Part shown: piece after piece, positions 1 through 5,544 of the stretch
How positions within the stretch are numbered: position 1 is the first letter of the stretch
How the letters are laid out: each line of letters opens with the position of its first letter
Assembly: GCA_030621945.1 (NCBI GenBank)
Contig: JAUXGS010000048.1
Span: 1 to 6,789, forward strand
Length of the DNA: 6,789 nt
Source of the DNA: Methanosarcinales archaeon
GTDB taxonomy: Archaea; Halobacteriota; Syntropharchaeia; Alkanophagales; Methanospirareceae
Direction of reading: 5' to 3'
Notes under the pieces: generated by a model
The model's database searches: none
What the model saw: the letters and a program-made list of their open reading frames with translations, nothing else
What the model was told of the DNA's origin: nothing
Translations under genes and position numbers: made by a program

Positions 1-375
1 AATCTTCCCTCTCTCTTTCAGCACACGTCTCACCTCCCTCAAAGCTTCTCGCGGATTGGGGAGTTCATGCAGCGCTTTGAGCGAAACCGCAAAATCGAAG
101 GTGTTAGTTGCAAAAGTCAGTTCCTCCGCGGATTGAACCATAAACGTGACGGAAGACGATTTTATTCGTGCTTTTTCCACGGTCGCTCGTACTGGATCAA
201 TCCCGGTTACAGCACAGCCCATCCCCTCGCTTAAATACACCGCAAGTTTTCCCGTGCCGCAGCCAATATCCAGTATCTTCAAACTCGCTGTCTTCGACTT
301 TATCTTCTCTTTCTCTCGTTTTAGCCGCTCACATAATTCGGTTACCAGTTCCACCTCATTCGCTAATAAGTCCAT
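1..375 (-). CDS. SAM-dependent class I methyltransferase, N-terminal part (cut by left window edge)
   Basis: The reading frame opens at ATG 375 and runs off the left edge, giving 125 residues without a stop. Residues about 34-44 read ILDIGCGTGKL, the glycine-rich SAM-binding motif I of Rossmann-fold methyltransferases. An acidic residue follows the next strand (GIDP, about 59-62). A motif IV-like NTFDFAVSLKALHEL and a post-motif PREALREVRRVLKERGKI match the Methyltransf_11 (UbiE/COQ5-like) pattern. The start is supported by an in-frame TAA just upstream and no other in-frame ATG between. The substrate cannot be told: motif I and the fold are shared by small-molecule, lipid, arsenite and protein methylases, and the substrate-recognition C-terminal half is outside the window. 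The gene lies about 95 nt downstream of mntA on the same strand behind an AT-rich gap, so it probably has its own promoter. Confidence 0.85.
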   Translation of the reverse strand, partial: MDLLANEVELVTELCERLKREKEKIKSKTASLKILDIGCGTGKLAVYLSEGMGCAVTGIDPVRATVEKARIKSSSVTFMVQSAEELTFATNTFDFAVSLKALHELPNPREALREVRRVLKERGKI

Positions 376-470
376 TGCTTTTCCGTTTACCGTCCGTGCT
401 GTTTAATTGGAACTTCTCTTTAGTTTTCTTTTCCGTTAACGCTTTTCTTTTTTAATTTAAGAGAAAAAGG
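376..470 (-). promoter_or_regulatory. AT-rich gap between mntA and the methyltransferase gene (possible terminator and promoter)
   Basis: Read on the minus strand, this gap begins just after the mntA stop with a T-rich tract (CCTTTTTCTC), which could act as an archaeal U-tract terminator. It continues with an A/T stretch (TTAAATTAAAAAAG) that could hold a TATA-like element for the methyltransferase. No hairpin or clear BRE/TATA pair is visible. The assignment rests on base composition and position only. Confidence 0.25.
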
Positions 471-842
471 TTAAGTAAACAGCTCCAAAGCCTCCTTCTC
501 TGTAAGCATTTGCCTCCGTTTCTGGTCATCCCAGAGCTTCCTGAACGTATAAAAATACTCGTAAAGCTCATAAATATCACTCGAATAGATCACCACTCCC
601 TGCTCTACCACATCCATCTTAAGATAAAGCGGCATAAGCTCAAATACACGCACATCATATCGCTCAGCTCTTACATTTGACAGAATCCATCTTGAAAGCT
701 CTACCCTATCGCTTGCCGATGGTGCAACGACACAGATGTCTATGTCGCTTCGTTCATTACTTTCGCCCGTGACCACAGAGCCGTAAAGCAGCACGCCCAA
801 AACTAAACTATTATCAAACAAGAACCTGAGGTCTTCTCTCAC
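471..842 (-). CDS. mntA: MNT-type minimal nucleotidyltransferase antitoxin (MntA-like)
   Basis: This small protein of the polymerase-beta nucleotidyltransferase fold has 123 residues if started at GTG 842. Residues 21-35 carry the signature GS-x10-D-x-D (G21 S22, D33, D35), and D63 in RYDVRVFE is the likely third metal-binding carboxylate. In characterised HEPN/MNT modules the MNT partner is an antitoxin that transfers AMP to a tyrosine of the HEPN toxin. GTG 842 is preferred over ATG 869 because its GTG shares a GTGA overlap with the hepT stop and has AGGGGA a few bases upstream. It also puts the GS motif about 20 residues from the N terminus, as is usual; ATG 869 would add nine residues and enlarge the overlap to 31 nt. 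The C-terminal tail (KRRQMLTEKEALELF) is charged and helical. It is co-transcribed and translationally coupled with hepT. Confidence 0.88.
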   Translation of the reverse strand: MREDLRFLFDNSLVLGVLLYGSVVTGESNERSDIDICVVAPSASDRVELSRWILSNVRAERYDVRVFELMPLYLKMDVVEQGVVIYSSDIYELYEYFYTFRKLWDDQKRRQMLTEKEALELFT

Positions 843-1270
843 TTTTCCCCTAATGTCTCCCGCATCCATTGCTCAATCACCTCCACAAAATATTCTATCT
901 TTGGCAATAATTCCTTTATGCTGACAAAGGCGATGAGGTCGTCAGATTGATTGTACCGATGCACCAACCTGTTCCTCAATCCGTTTGCTTCAATTAGAAC
1001 CCCTTTCATACTTTCGTTTATAAAATCCAAGTTCTCAATATTTGTATAATCATCCTTTGGAACCATCTTCCCATCCTTGCATGCCATTGCAATTATGTCC
1101 ATGCACGACTCAGCTACTTCCTGGAATGCTTTGTACGTTGCCAACTTCGTTTTCTCATCTCGTGTGAAACCCTCAGACTCAAATTCTTCTGTCCATTCAC
1201 TTATCTCTTCGCATCTCTCAATAATTACGTTTATCTTATCCCTGTATCGCTTTACGCGTTTTATTTCCAT
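839..1270 (-). CDS. hepT: HEPN-domain RNase toxin (HepT-like, DUF86)
   Basis: This 143-residue all-alpha protein has the HEPN motif near its C-terminal third: R99-N-R-L-V-H104-R-Y106, which fits R-x4-H-x-Y. In the family the Arg and His form the metal-independent RNase active site. The tyrosine two residues after the His is the residue AMPylated by the MNT partner in the characterised Shewanella system. The context GLRNRLVHRYNQSD is the typical DUF86/HepT sequence, and length and helical content fit the family. All three key residues are present, so the toxin looks intact. The MNT antitoxin gene follows directly, with start and stop overlapping by 4 nt. The start is ATG 1270 with only a weak ribosome site; a 42-nt gap separates it from the fdhD stop, so read-through from fdhD or a weak own promoter (AGTATTAATGG in the gap) are both possible. 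Confidence 0.9.
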   Translation of the reverse strand: MEIKRVKRYRDKINVIIERCEEISEWTEEFESEGFTRDEKTKLATYKAFQEVAESCMDIIAMACKDGKMVPKDDYTNIENLDFINESMKGVLIEANGLRNRLVHRYNQSDDLIAFVSIKELLPKIEYFVEVIEQWMRETLGEK

Positions 1271-1312
1271 TTATCTGCCATCCAACACAATTATTCCATT
1301 AATACTCTTACG

Positions 1313-2074
1313 CTATACTTTGATAAAACTTTCATTCGTATAGACATTCATCTTATCGCCCCTCACGAACCCGATAATGCATAAACCCGTCTTCTCCGCA
1401 AGCTCAACCGCCAAACTCGTTGTCGCACCACGCGATACAAGAAGAGGAATATTTGCTACTGAGCACTTCAACGCCATTTCCGACGAGATTCGACCTGTGC
1501 TCGCAATAAAGGTCTTTTCAAAATCTATATCCCTGATTAAGCCGTAGCCTATCACTTTATCAAGTGCGTTATGCCGTCCTATGTCCTCTGCTATGCAAAT
1601 CGGGACGTATTTGTAATTAGATTTGTCAAATAATCCGACCAGATGCACACCACCTGTGATATCGTGCACCTGAGAATGCAAAATGGTTTTTACCCCTGCA
1701 ATTATATCGCCAACGTCAATTTTCACGCTGGAACGTATCTTCGGTAATTTTGATTCATCCAGGAACGAAGACCCTGTGCCGCATCCACTCACAATGATTT
1801 TTCTTGCCGCTAATACTTTTAGAGGATGGGTTATTATCACGTTTGCAGTGTTATCCTCGAGCTGCAAGGACTCTATTTCATCAATGCTTTTTATAATACC
1901 TTCTGCGAAGAGATGCCCCATAACAAATTCTTTCTTCATCTGCGGGCTTATCATTGCAGTTACATAGTGCTGACCATTAATGGAGATGGATAACGGCTCT
2001 TCCTTTATGACCTCATGCTTTGCCTCTACGAATGTATCTTCGCGGAATTTTAAGCATTTTAACTCCTTTAACAT
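1313..2074 (-). CDS. fdhD: Formate dehydrogenase accessory sulfurtransferase FdhD
   Basis: FdhD accepts sulfur from a cysteine desulfurase and passes it to the Mo/W-bis-pyranopterin cofactor of formate dehydrogenase before insertion. The 253-residue protein shows the family landmarks: EEPLSISINGQ near residue 25, a cysteine loop IIVSGCGTG at 94-101, AEDIGRHNALDKVIGY in the middle, and GRISSEMALKCSVANIPLLVSRGATTSLAVELAE followed by GFVRGDKMNVYT at the C terminus. The loop holds a single cysteine (C98): the position three residues on, occupied by the second Cys of the bacterial CxxC, is Gly101. The start at ATG 2074 is 5 nt after the desulfurase stop, so the two are surely co-transcribed, and the pairing matches the known IscS-to-FdhD sulfur relay. 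No formate dehydrogenase gene lies in the window. An FdhD acting on a related Mo/W oxidoreductase is also possible. Confidence 0.93.
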   Translation of the reverse strand: MLKELKCLKFREDTFVEAKHEVIKEEPLSISINGQHYVTAMISPQMKKEFVMGHLFAEGIIKSIDEIESLQLEDNTANVIITHPLKVLAARKIIVSGCGTGSSFLDESKLPKIRSSVKIDVGDIIAGVKTILHSQVHDITGGVHLVGLFDKSNYKYVPICIAEDIGRHNALDKVIGYGLIRDIDFEKTFIASTGRISSEMALKCSVANIPLLVSRGATTSLAVELAEKTGLCIIGFVRGDKMNVYTNESFIKV

Positions 2075-2079
2075 TTACA

Positions 2080-3270
2080 TTACACCACCTTTGCAATCCC
2101 CTCAACGGTATCTAAAAACGTATCAACCTCCTCTTTCGTATTGTATAAATATACAGAAGCCCTGACCGTTCCATCCTCCAGACCTAAATAGTGCATCAAC
2201 GGCATGCAGCAATGATGTCCCGACCGCACCAGTATATCAGAAGCTTCATCGAGCATTAACGCAATATCGTGCGGATGCAAGCCAGTAATAGTGAAGGACA
2301 CCACGCCGATCCTTTCGCTCAGATTCGTGGAGCCGTAAACCTGCACCTTCTCAATATCCCGCAGCCCTTCCAAGAGTATCTTTGCCAAGCTCTCCTCGTG
2401 AACTCTTATCTTCTCCATTCCCAGGTCATTCAGATAATCAACCGCCCTTCCAAGACCAATCCCACCTGCGATATGTGGTGTACCTGCCTCAAATCGCTCA
2501 TAGCCACCAGCCAGGGTGTAATCGTCCCGGGATACTGTTTCTATCATCCCACCACCAAAAAAGGTAGGCTCAAGCTCATGCGGATTCTTCACCCAGAGGA
2601 TGCCTGTCCCGGTCGGACCAAGCATTTTATGTCCTGAAAAGGCAAGGAAGTCACAACCAAGCTCTTCTACATTTATCGGGATGTGGGGCACGGACTGAGC
2701 ACCATCAACGAGTAACAACGTATTTTCACCACCATTCTCTTTGCAAATCGCTGCCATCTCTTTAATTGGCGAAATCGTACCCAGGACATTTGAGACCTGT
2801 GTTACCGCAACCAATTTCGTTCTGTCGCCAATCGCCTGCTCAAAATCAGAAATGTCAAATATCCCACTCTTGGAGGGCTCCACGATCTTTACGCGTACGC
2901 CTTGCTCTCTCAGCCGTAACCACGGGAGAAAATTAGAATGGTGCTCCAGCAACGTTGTTACTACTTCGTCACCTTTCGCCCATCGAAGCCCGTATGCAAC
3001 CATATTTATGGCTTCCGTAGCGTTCTTCGTGAATATAACCTCTCCCTCGTTCGCACCAATGAATTCCGCTACTTTGCGATGTGCATTTTGATATTTCTGT
3101 GACACAACCTGTGATAAGCGGTGAACGCCACGCCCTACATTCGCATTATACTCACGGTAATAGCTCAAAACTGCTTCTAAGACAGGCTCTGGTGTGAGGC
3201 TCGTTGCCGCACTGTCCATGTAAATTATATCCTCCAGTATAGGAAAATCCGCTCTTATTCTTTCGTTCAT
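2080..3270 (-). CDS. Cysteine desulfurase, SufS/CsdA (group II) type, PLP-dependent
   Basis: This protein takes sulfur from L-cysteine as an enzyme-bound persulfide and releases alanine. It is 396 residues, the usual length for group II enzymes. Visible landmarks are YMDSAATSLTP near the N terminus, LLEHHSNFLPW (H110/H111, cofactor stacking), VDGAQS (D189, Q192), the PLP lysine in FSGHKMLGPTG (K215), and RSGHHCCMP with the persulfide cysteine at C354, followed by a second Cys. VRASVYLYNTKEEVD ends the domain as in SufS. The start ATG 3270 is preceded by GGAAGG about 10 nt upstream, which also covers a 2-codon ATG-ACA-TGA in another frame. No SufE, SufU, SufBCD or IscU gene is next to it. fdhD follows after 5 nt, suggesting it serves cofactor sulfuration at least as much as Fe-S assembly. 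It could also supply MoaD thiocarboxylation across the divergent promoter. Confidence 0.95.
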   Translation of the reverse strand: MNERIRADFPILEDIIYMDSAATSLTPEPVLEAVLSYYREYNANVGRGVHRLSQVVSQKYQNAHRKVAEFIGANEGEVIFTKNATEAINMVAYGLRWAKGDEVVTTLLEHHSNFLPWLRLREQGVRVKIVEPSKSGIFDISDFEQAIGDRTKLVAVTQVSNVLGTISPIKEMAAICKENGGENTLLLVDGAQSVPHIPINVEELGCDFLAFSGHKMLGPTGTGILWVKNPHELEPTFFGGGMIETVSRDDYTLAGGYERFEAGTPHIAGGIGLGRAVDYLNDLGMEKIRVHEESLAKILLEGLRDIEKVQVYGSTNLSERIGVVSFTITGLHPHDIALMLDEASDILVRSGHHCCMPLMHYLGLEDGTVRASVYLYNTKEEVDTFLDTVEGIAKVV

Positions 3271-3424
3271 GTCATGGATACCTTCCTTTTACACTATTAT
3301 TTCCCGCTATCTTTATCTATAATAACATACTACTATCCATAAAAGTGGCAAACTTTAGATTGTCCCATACTCGAAGGAGATGCTTCTGGTATGGTATAAT
3401 ACACACAAAAGGGAACTGGTATGT
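3271..3424. promoter_or_regulatory. Divergent intergenic region between the cysteine desulfurase gene and moaD
   Basis: This 154-nt AT-rich region separates two divergent units. On the minus strand two TATA-like elements could serve the desulfurase/fdhD unit. One is CTTTTATG at 3345-3338, which would give a leader of roughly 45 nt. The other is TTATTATA at 3325-3318, which would give roughly 27 nt including the GGAAGG ribosome site. I cannot choose between them by eye. The plus-strand moaD promoter is given separately. An ORF extension to ATG 3380 overlaps this region but is not favoured, because its ribosome site (GGAG) touches the ATG. Confidence 0.4.
3395..3402 (+). promoter_or_regulatory. 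TATA box of the moaD-moaE unit (possibly leaderless)
   Basis: The octamer TATAATAC is centred about 26-27 nt upstream of the moaD ATG at 3425. That is the normal archaeal TATA-to-start distance, so transcription would begin at or within a few bases of the start codon. The absence of a good Shine-Dalgarno directly before 3425 agrees with a leaderless mRNA. The bases upstream are not a strong BRE, so confidence is moderate. Confidence 0.45.
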
Positions 3425-3664
3425 ATGAAAGTTACGGTAAGATTCTTTGCGCAATTCCGTGAAATTATTGGGAAGAAGCAGAAAGAGGTAGAGATAGAAG
3501 ATGATATGACGCTGCATGATATTATATCCCGTTTGAGAACTGAGTATCCAAACCTGAAGAAACAGAAGATAATAGTATCGCTGAACCATAAATATGCTCA
3601 CCCGGAGGAGATACTAAAACATGATGATGAGGTTGCCGTTTTTCCGCCGGTAAGTGGAGGATGA
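3425..3664 (+). CDS. moaD: Molybdopterin synthase small subunit / sulfur carrier MoaD
   Basis: This is a beta-grasp (ubiquitin-fold) sulfur carrier of 79 residues. It starts MKVTVRFFAQFREIIGKK, has the LHDIISRLRTEYP helix, and ends AVFPPVSGG, with the C-terminal Gly78-Gly79 that is adenylated and turned into a thiocarboxylate to donate sulfur for the dithiolene of molybdopterin. ATG 3425 was chosen because the family begins exactly at this strand; ATG 3380 would add 15 unconserved residues. It is followed by moaE with the stop only about 7 nt before the moaE ATG, so the two subunits of molybdopterin synthase are made together. The codons for the terminal Gly-Gly (GGA GGA) also make the GGAGG ribosome site for moaE. 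The MoaB/MoeB-type activating E1 enzyme is not in the window. Confidence 0.93.
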   Translation: MKVTVRFFAQFREIIGKKQKEVEIEDDMTLHDIISRLRTEYPNLKKQKIIVSLNHKYAHPEEILKHDDEVAVFPPVSGG

Positions 3665-3671
3665 TGAGAAG

Positions 3672-4031
3672 ATGATTACGAAAGAGGATTTCTCGATTGA
3701 TGAACTTGTAAGGAAGATGAAAAAGCCGGAGATGGGTGCTATCGTGACGTTTTTAGGCGTTGTGCGAGCCGACGGTGGAATAAAAGAGATGAACGTAGAG
3801 GTATACAAGGAAATGGGGGAGAAAGAGCTGGAGAAACTGGAGCGCGAGGCTCGTGAAAAGTTTGAGATCGAAGCAGTGGAAATCGTTCATCGCGAAGGTT
3901 CACTCAAAGTCGGTGAGAACATCGTTGTCATTCTGGTGGGTGCGAAGCACCGAAAGGAAGCTTTTCGGGCTTGTGAGTACCTGATAGACGAGTTAAAAGA
4001 GAGAGTGCCTATCTGGAAGAAAGAGTCCTAA
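3672..4031 (+). CDS. moaE: Molybdopterin synthase catalytic subunit MoaE
   Basis: MoaE converts cyclic pyranopterin monophosphate to molybdopterin using two MoaD thiocarboxylates. The 119-residue protein has the family blocks GAIVTFLGVVR (22-32), EVYKEMGEKEL, IVHREGSLKVGENIVVILVGAKHRKEAFRACEYLIDELKERVPIWKKE. K109 (in ELKE) and K116 (in IWKK) have the spacing of the two active-site lysines of Escherichia coli MoaE (K119 and K126), and H93-R94 of the substrate-binding KHR motif is present, so the enzyme should be active. ATG 3672 is preferred: it starts MITKEDFSID, as archaeal homologues usually do, and has GGAGG 11 nt upstream. GTG 3654 would add six residues and overlap moaD by 11 nt. The stop is one base from the stop of the convergent arsR-like gene. 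Confidence 0.94.
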   Translation: MITKEDFSIDELVRKMKKPEMGAIVTFLGVVRADGGIKEMNVEVYKEMGEKELEKLEREAREKFEIEAVEIVHREGSLKVGENIVVILVGAKHRKEAFRACEYLIDELKERVPIWKKES

Positions 4032-4032
4032 A

Positions 4033-4431
4033 TTATAAGTTCTCCACACGCTCCAGTATCTGCCGCCCAAATGCTGTCAGAGAATATATCAAGAAATTTC
4101 CTTCTTGCTCGGAATCGACAAGCCCAGCCTCTTTCAGCAGCTTCAAATGGTACGAGAGTTTCGAGTATTCACAATTCAAAAGCTCAACCAGGACGCATAC
4201 ACAGAGGTCTGATATACGCAATGCCTTCAGTATCCGTACTCTTATCGGGTCTGAAAGAGCTTTAAAAAGCGCAACCGTATCACTGACATCCTCATCCATG
4301 ACATCCCTTACTTTTTCTAAGGTCTCCGAGGAGATCTTGTAAGAAGGAGGGATTTTACGGGGTATTCCCTGGCTGCACGGTGCTGAACGGCCATCTTTTA
4401 CCTTTGCTTTAAGGTCAAATACTTGCACCAT
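4033..4431 (-). CDS. ArsR/SmtB-family winged-helix repressor, likely metalloid-responsive
   Basis: This DNA-binding repressor has 132 residues. It carries an ArsR winged helix: ALFKALSDPIRVRILKAL (54-71), then SDLCVCVLVELLNCEYSKLSYHLKLLKEAGLV with the recognition helix at about 89-103, and a wing at SEQEGNFLIYSLT. C77 and C79 form the CVC pair that, in ArsR-type sensors, lies in helix alpha-3 and binds As(III)/Sb(III). A third Cys, C87, lies eight residues further on, not three as in E. coli ArsR, and C19 lies in an N-terminal extension. ATG 4431 was chosen because AGGAGGTGA sits a few bases upstream; an earlier ATG at 4470 lacks this. It overlaps the 3' end of the upstream permease gene by 17 nt, so it is the last gene of the operon and probably autoregulates through the palindrome at 5699-5724. 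The inducer (arsenite, organoarsenical or another soft metal) is inferred. Confidence 0.9.
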   Translation of the reverse strand: MVQVFDLKAKVKDGRSAPCSQGIPRKIPPSYKISSETLEKVRDVMDEDVSDTVALFKALSDPIRVRILKALRISDLCVCVLVELLNCEYSKLSYHLKLLKEAGLVDSEQEGNFLIYSLTAFGRQILERVENL

Positions 4432-4954
4432 TTTCACCTCCTGTAGATTTGCTGGATTTCTTCTTATCACTCCACCTAATCATCCATTCTATGAACACAC
4501 CCATGAGTGTTACAAAGATAATCGTTAAAACCAGTCTCGATACCATAAATTTTGGCCCAAGAAATTGAAGTTCCATCATCTCTTGAGGGATCTTTATACA
4601 TGCCCATGCCGAAAGGAAAATAACAATATTGGAGATGCGAGCACCTTTTTTGAGCAGCGATGAAGCCATAGGAAAAGCCGCGTAAAGGGGACCTGTTGGC
4701 AATGTACCAAAGAGTATGGCAAGGAAAATACCGTTGATTCCCGAAGTTTTACTCAGATACTTCGCAACCGTTTCTTTTGACACCCACACCGTAAAAAGCC
4801 CCATGACCACAATTACCACAGGTAGTATCATCATCATTTCAAGAAAATAATCCCAGGAGGTTGTAGTTACAATATCCACTCTATCCGGGAATATCAATAG
4901 AATGGTTGCTACAACAATCAGAGTTGCTCCTAACAGAATATAATCCCTTATCAT
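4415..4954 (-). CDS. Half-size permease, ArsP_1/DUF318-type (second half)
   Basis: This integral membrane protein has 179 residues. Hydrophobic segments lie near residues 4-21 (YILLGATLIVVATILLIF), 39-57, 73-100 and 135-154. The block GIFLAILFGTLPTGPLYAAFPMASSLLKKGARISNIVIFLSAWACIKIPQEMMELQFLG has the pattern of the ArsP_1 (formerly DUF318) predicted permease family, whose known members export methylarsenite or other soft metals. It is the size of one repeat of the full-length two-repeat permeases and is alignable by eye with its upstream neighbour (SGINGIFLAILFGTL against SGFDGVLFIALLGAI). ATG 4954 with GAGG upstream is preferred; a TTG at 5020 would add 22 hydrophilic, Lys/Arg-rich residues that also overlap the frameshifted tail of the neighbour. 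It probably pairs with that neighbour as a heterodimeric transporter. The C-terminal DKKKSSKSTGGENG tail is cytoplasmic in character. Confidence 0.85.
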   Translation of the reverse strand: MIRDYILLGATLIVVATILLIFPDRVDIVTTTSWDYFLEMMMILPVVIVVMGLFTVWVSKETVAKYLSKTSGINGIFLAILFGTLPTGPLYAAFPMASSLLKKGARISNIVIFLSAWACIKIPQEMMELQFLGPKFMVSRLVLTIIFVTLMGVFIEWMIRWSDKKKSSKSTGGENGASI

Positions 4955-4991
4955 TGCTTTTCTTTCCTCTGTTTTTCTCTTTCTTCCATTT

Positions 4992-5066
4992 TCATAGAAT
5001 CGCACCCATGATGAGCGCAATTACAATTGCAATTATGAAACTTACCCCGTTCCGAAGCAGAGCCAT
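4992..5066 (-). other. -1-frame continuation of the first permease half (last membrane helix)
   Basis: In the frame one base behind that of the 5042-5482 gene, a 24-residue run follows the A6 tract without a stop. It starts MALLRNGVSFI, continues as an uninterrupted hydrophobic helix and ends MGAIL before a TGA at 4994-4992. This is the C-terminal helix expected of the permease and aligns with LGPKFMVSRLVLTIIFVTLMG of the downstream half. Its preservation, with no stops and a strictly hydrophobic pattern, argues that the break is recent, artificial or bypassed by slippage. Confidence 0.75.
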
Positions 5067-5482
5067 TTTTTGCCCAGCTCCTTTATTTCCAACGGCAATG
5101 TGACCGTCCCGACCATAGTGAGTGTAGTAATGAAAGCGGCAACCGCAGAAATTGATGCCCCGCTCTTAAGAAGAGATCCTGCCAGCGGAAATGACATGAA
5201 TGCTAGTATATGCAGTATTGCACCCAATAATGCGATAAATAGTACTCCGTCAAACCCTGATTGCTCACCTATAACTTTAGAGATTTCACCCGGCGGCACG
5301 AAGCCTAAAAGCAGACCTATAAAGATTATAATAATGAGGACAGTAGGTAGAATGCTGAGGAACTCTTTTGCTGCTACTTTTACTGATTGCTCCGTTTTTG
5401 CTCTGTCCTTAGTAAAAGCAAGAATAAGGCAGCCGAGAGCGAAAAGATTTATGAAAATAATGGTTGGATTCGTTTTTATCAC
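5042..5482 (-). CDS. Half-size permease, ArsP_1/DUF318-type (first half), C terminus lost by an apparent frameshift
   Basis: As read, this gives 146 residues from GTG 5482. Segments TIIFINLFALGCLILAF, FLSILPTVLIIIIFIGLLLGFVPP and DGVLFIALLGAILHILAFMSFPLAGSLLKSGASISAVAAFITTLTMVGTVTLPLEIKELG are membrane helices of the ArsP_1-type fold. The frame then ends in an unrelated GKKWLCFGTG just after an A6 run (5071-5066). Shifting to -1 there gives KKMALLRNGVSFIIAIVIAL and a further helix end, stopping at 4992, which matches the last helix of the sister gene. GTG 5482 was chosen because it makes a GTGA overlap with the stop of the preceding 19-codon ORF and falls at the family N terminus (IKTNPTIIF); a GTG at 5497 is also open. 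The protein may therefore be truncated, a product of -1 slippage, or an artefact of an indel. It exports an unknown substrate, inferred to be an arsenic compound from the ArsR partner. Confidence 0.8.
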   Translation of the reverse strand: MIKTNPTIIFINLFALGCLILAFTKDRAKTEQSVKVAAKEFLSILPTVLIIIIFIGLLLGFVPPGEISKVIGEQSGFDGVLFIALLGAILHILAFMSFPLAGSLLKSGASISAVAAFITTLTMVGTVTLPLEIKELGKKWLCFGTG

Positions 5483-5538
5483 CACCGCTGGCACCACAGG
5501 CAGGGTGGCTCCGCGGTAAAGGTTTCCAGTTTTGCCAC
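5479..5538 (-). CDS. Short ORF (19 aa) resembling the CxxC N terminus of a thioredoxin-like protein
   Basis: GTG 5538 is preceded by GAGGAG nine bases upstream and is followed by VAKLETFTAEPPCLWC and a quick stop (QRW, TGA 5481-5479). A beta strand followed by AEPPCxxC is how small thioredoxin-like proteins of redox/efflux operons begin, so this looks like the N-terminal active-site segment of such a protein, cut short. Its stop overlaps the permease start as GTGA, so if translated it would couple ribosomes onto the permease. It may be a gene remnant or a short Cys-containing leader peptide. It is too short to be sure it is translated. Confidence 0.45.
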   Translation of the reverse strand: MAKLETFTAEPPCLWCQRW

Positions 5539-5544
5539 CTCTAT

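Noticed and set aside
2269..2637. Plus-strand ORF of 122 codons inside the cysteine desulfurase gene
   Set aside because: It is antisense to a fully conserved enzyme, has no domain pattern and no ribosome site; it is a shadow frame.
3380..3424. N-terminal extension of MoaD to ATG 3380
   Set aside because: The extra 15 residues are not part of the family, the GGAG touches the ATG, and the TATA box would lie inside the coding region.
3317..3601. Minus-strand ORF of 94 codons over the moaD promoter and gene
   Set aside because: It overlaps moaD, which is clearly real, and shows no family pattern.
4955..5020. TTG-initiated N-terminal extension of the second permease half
   Set aside because: The 22 residues are hydrophilic and not family-like, and the DNA codes in another frame for the tail of the first permease half; ATG 4954 fits better.
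5070..5519. Plus-strand ORF of 149 codons opposite the first permease half
   Set aside because: Its composition is what the complement of membrane-helix codons gives. The minus strand carries the recognisable permease.
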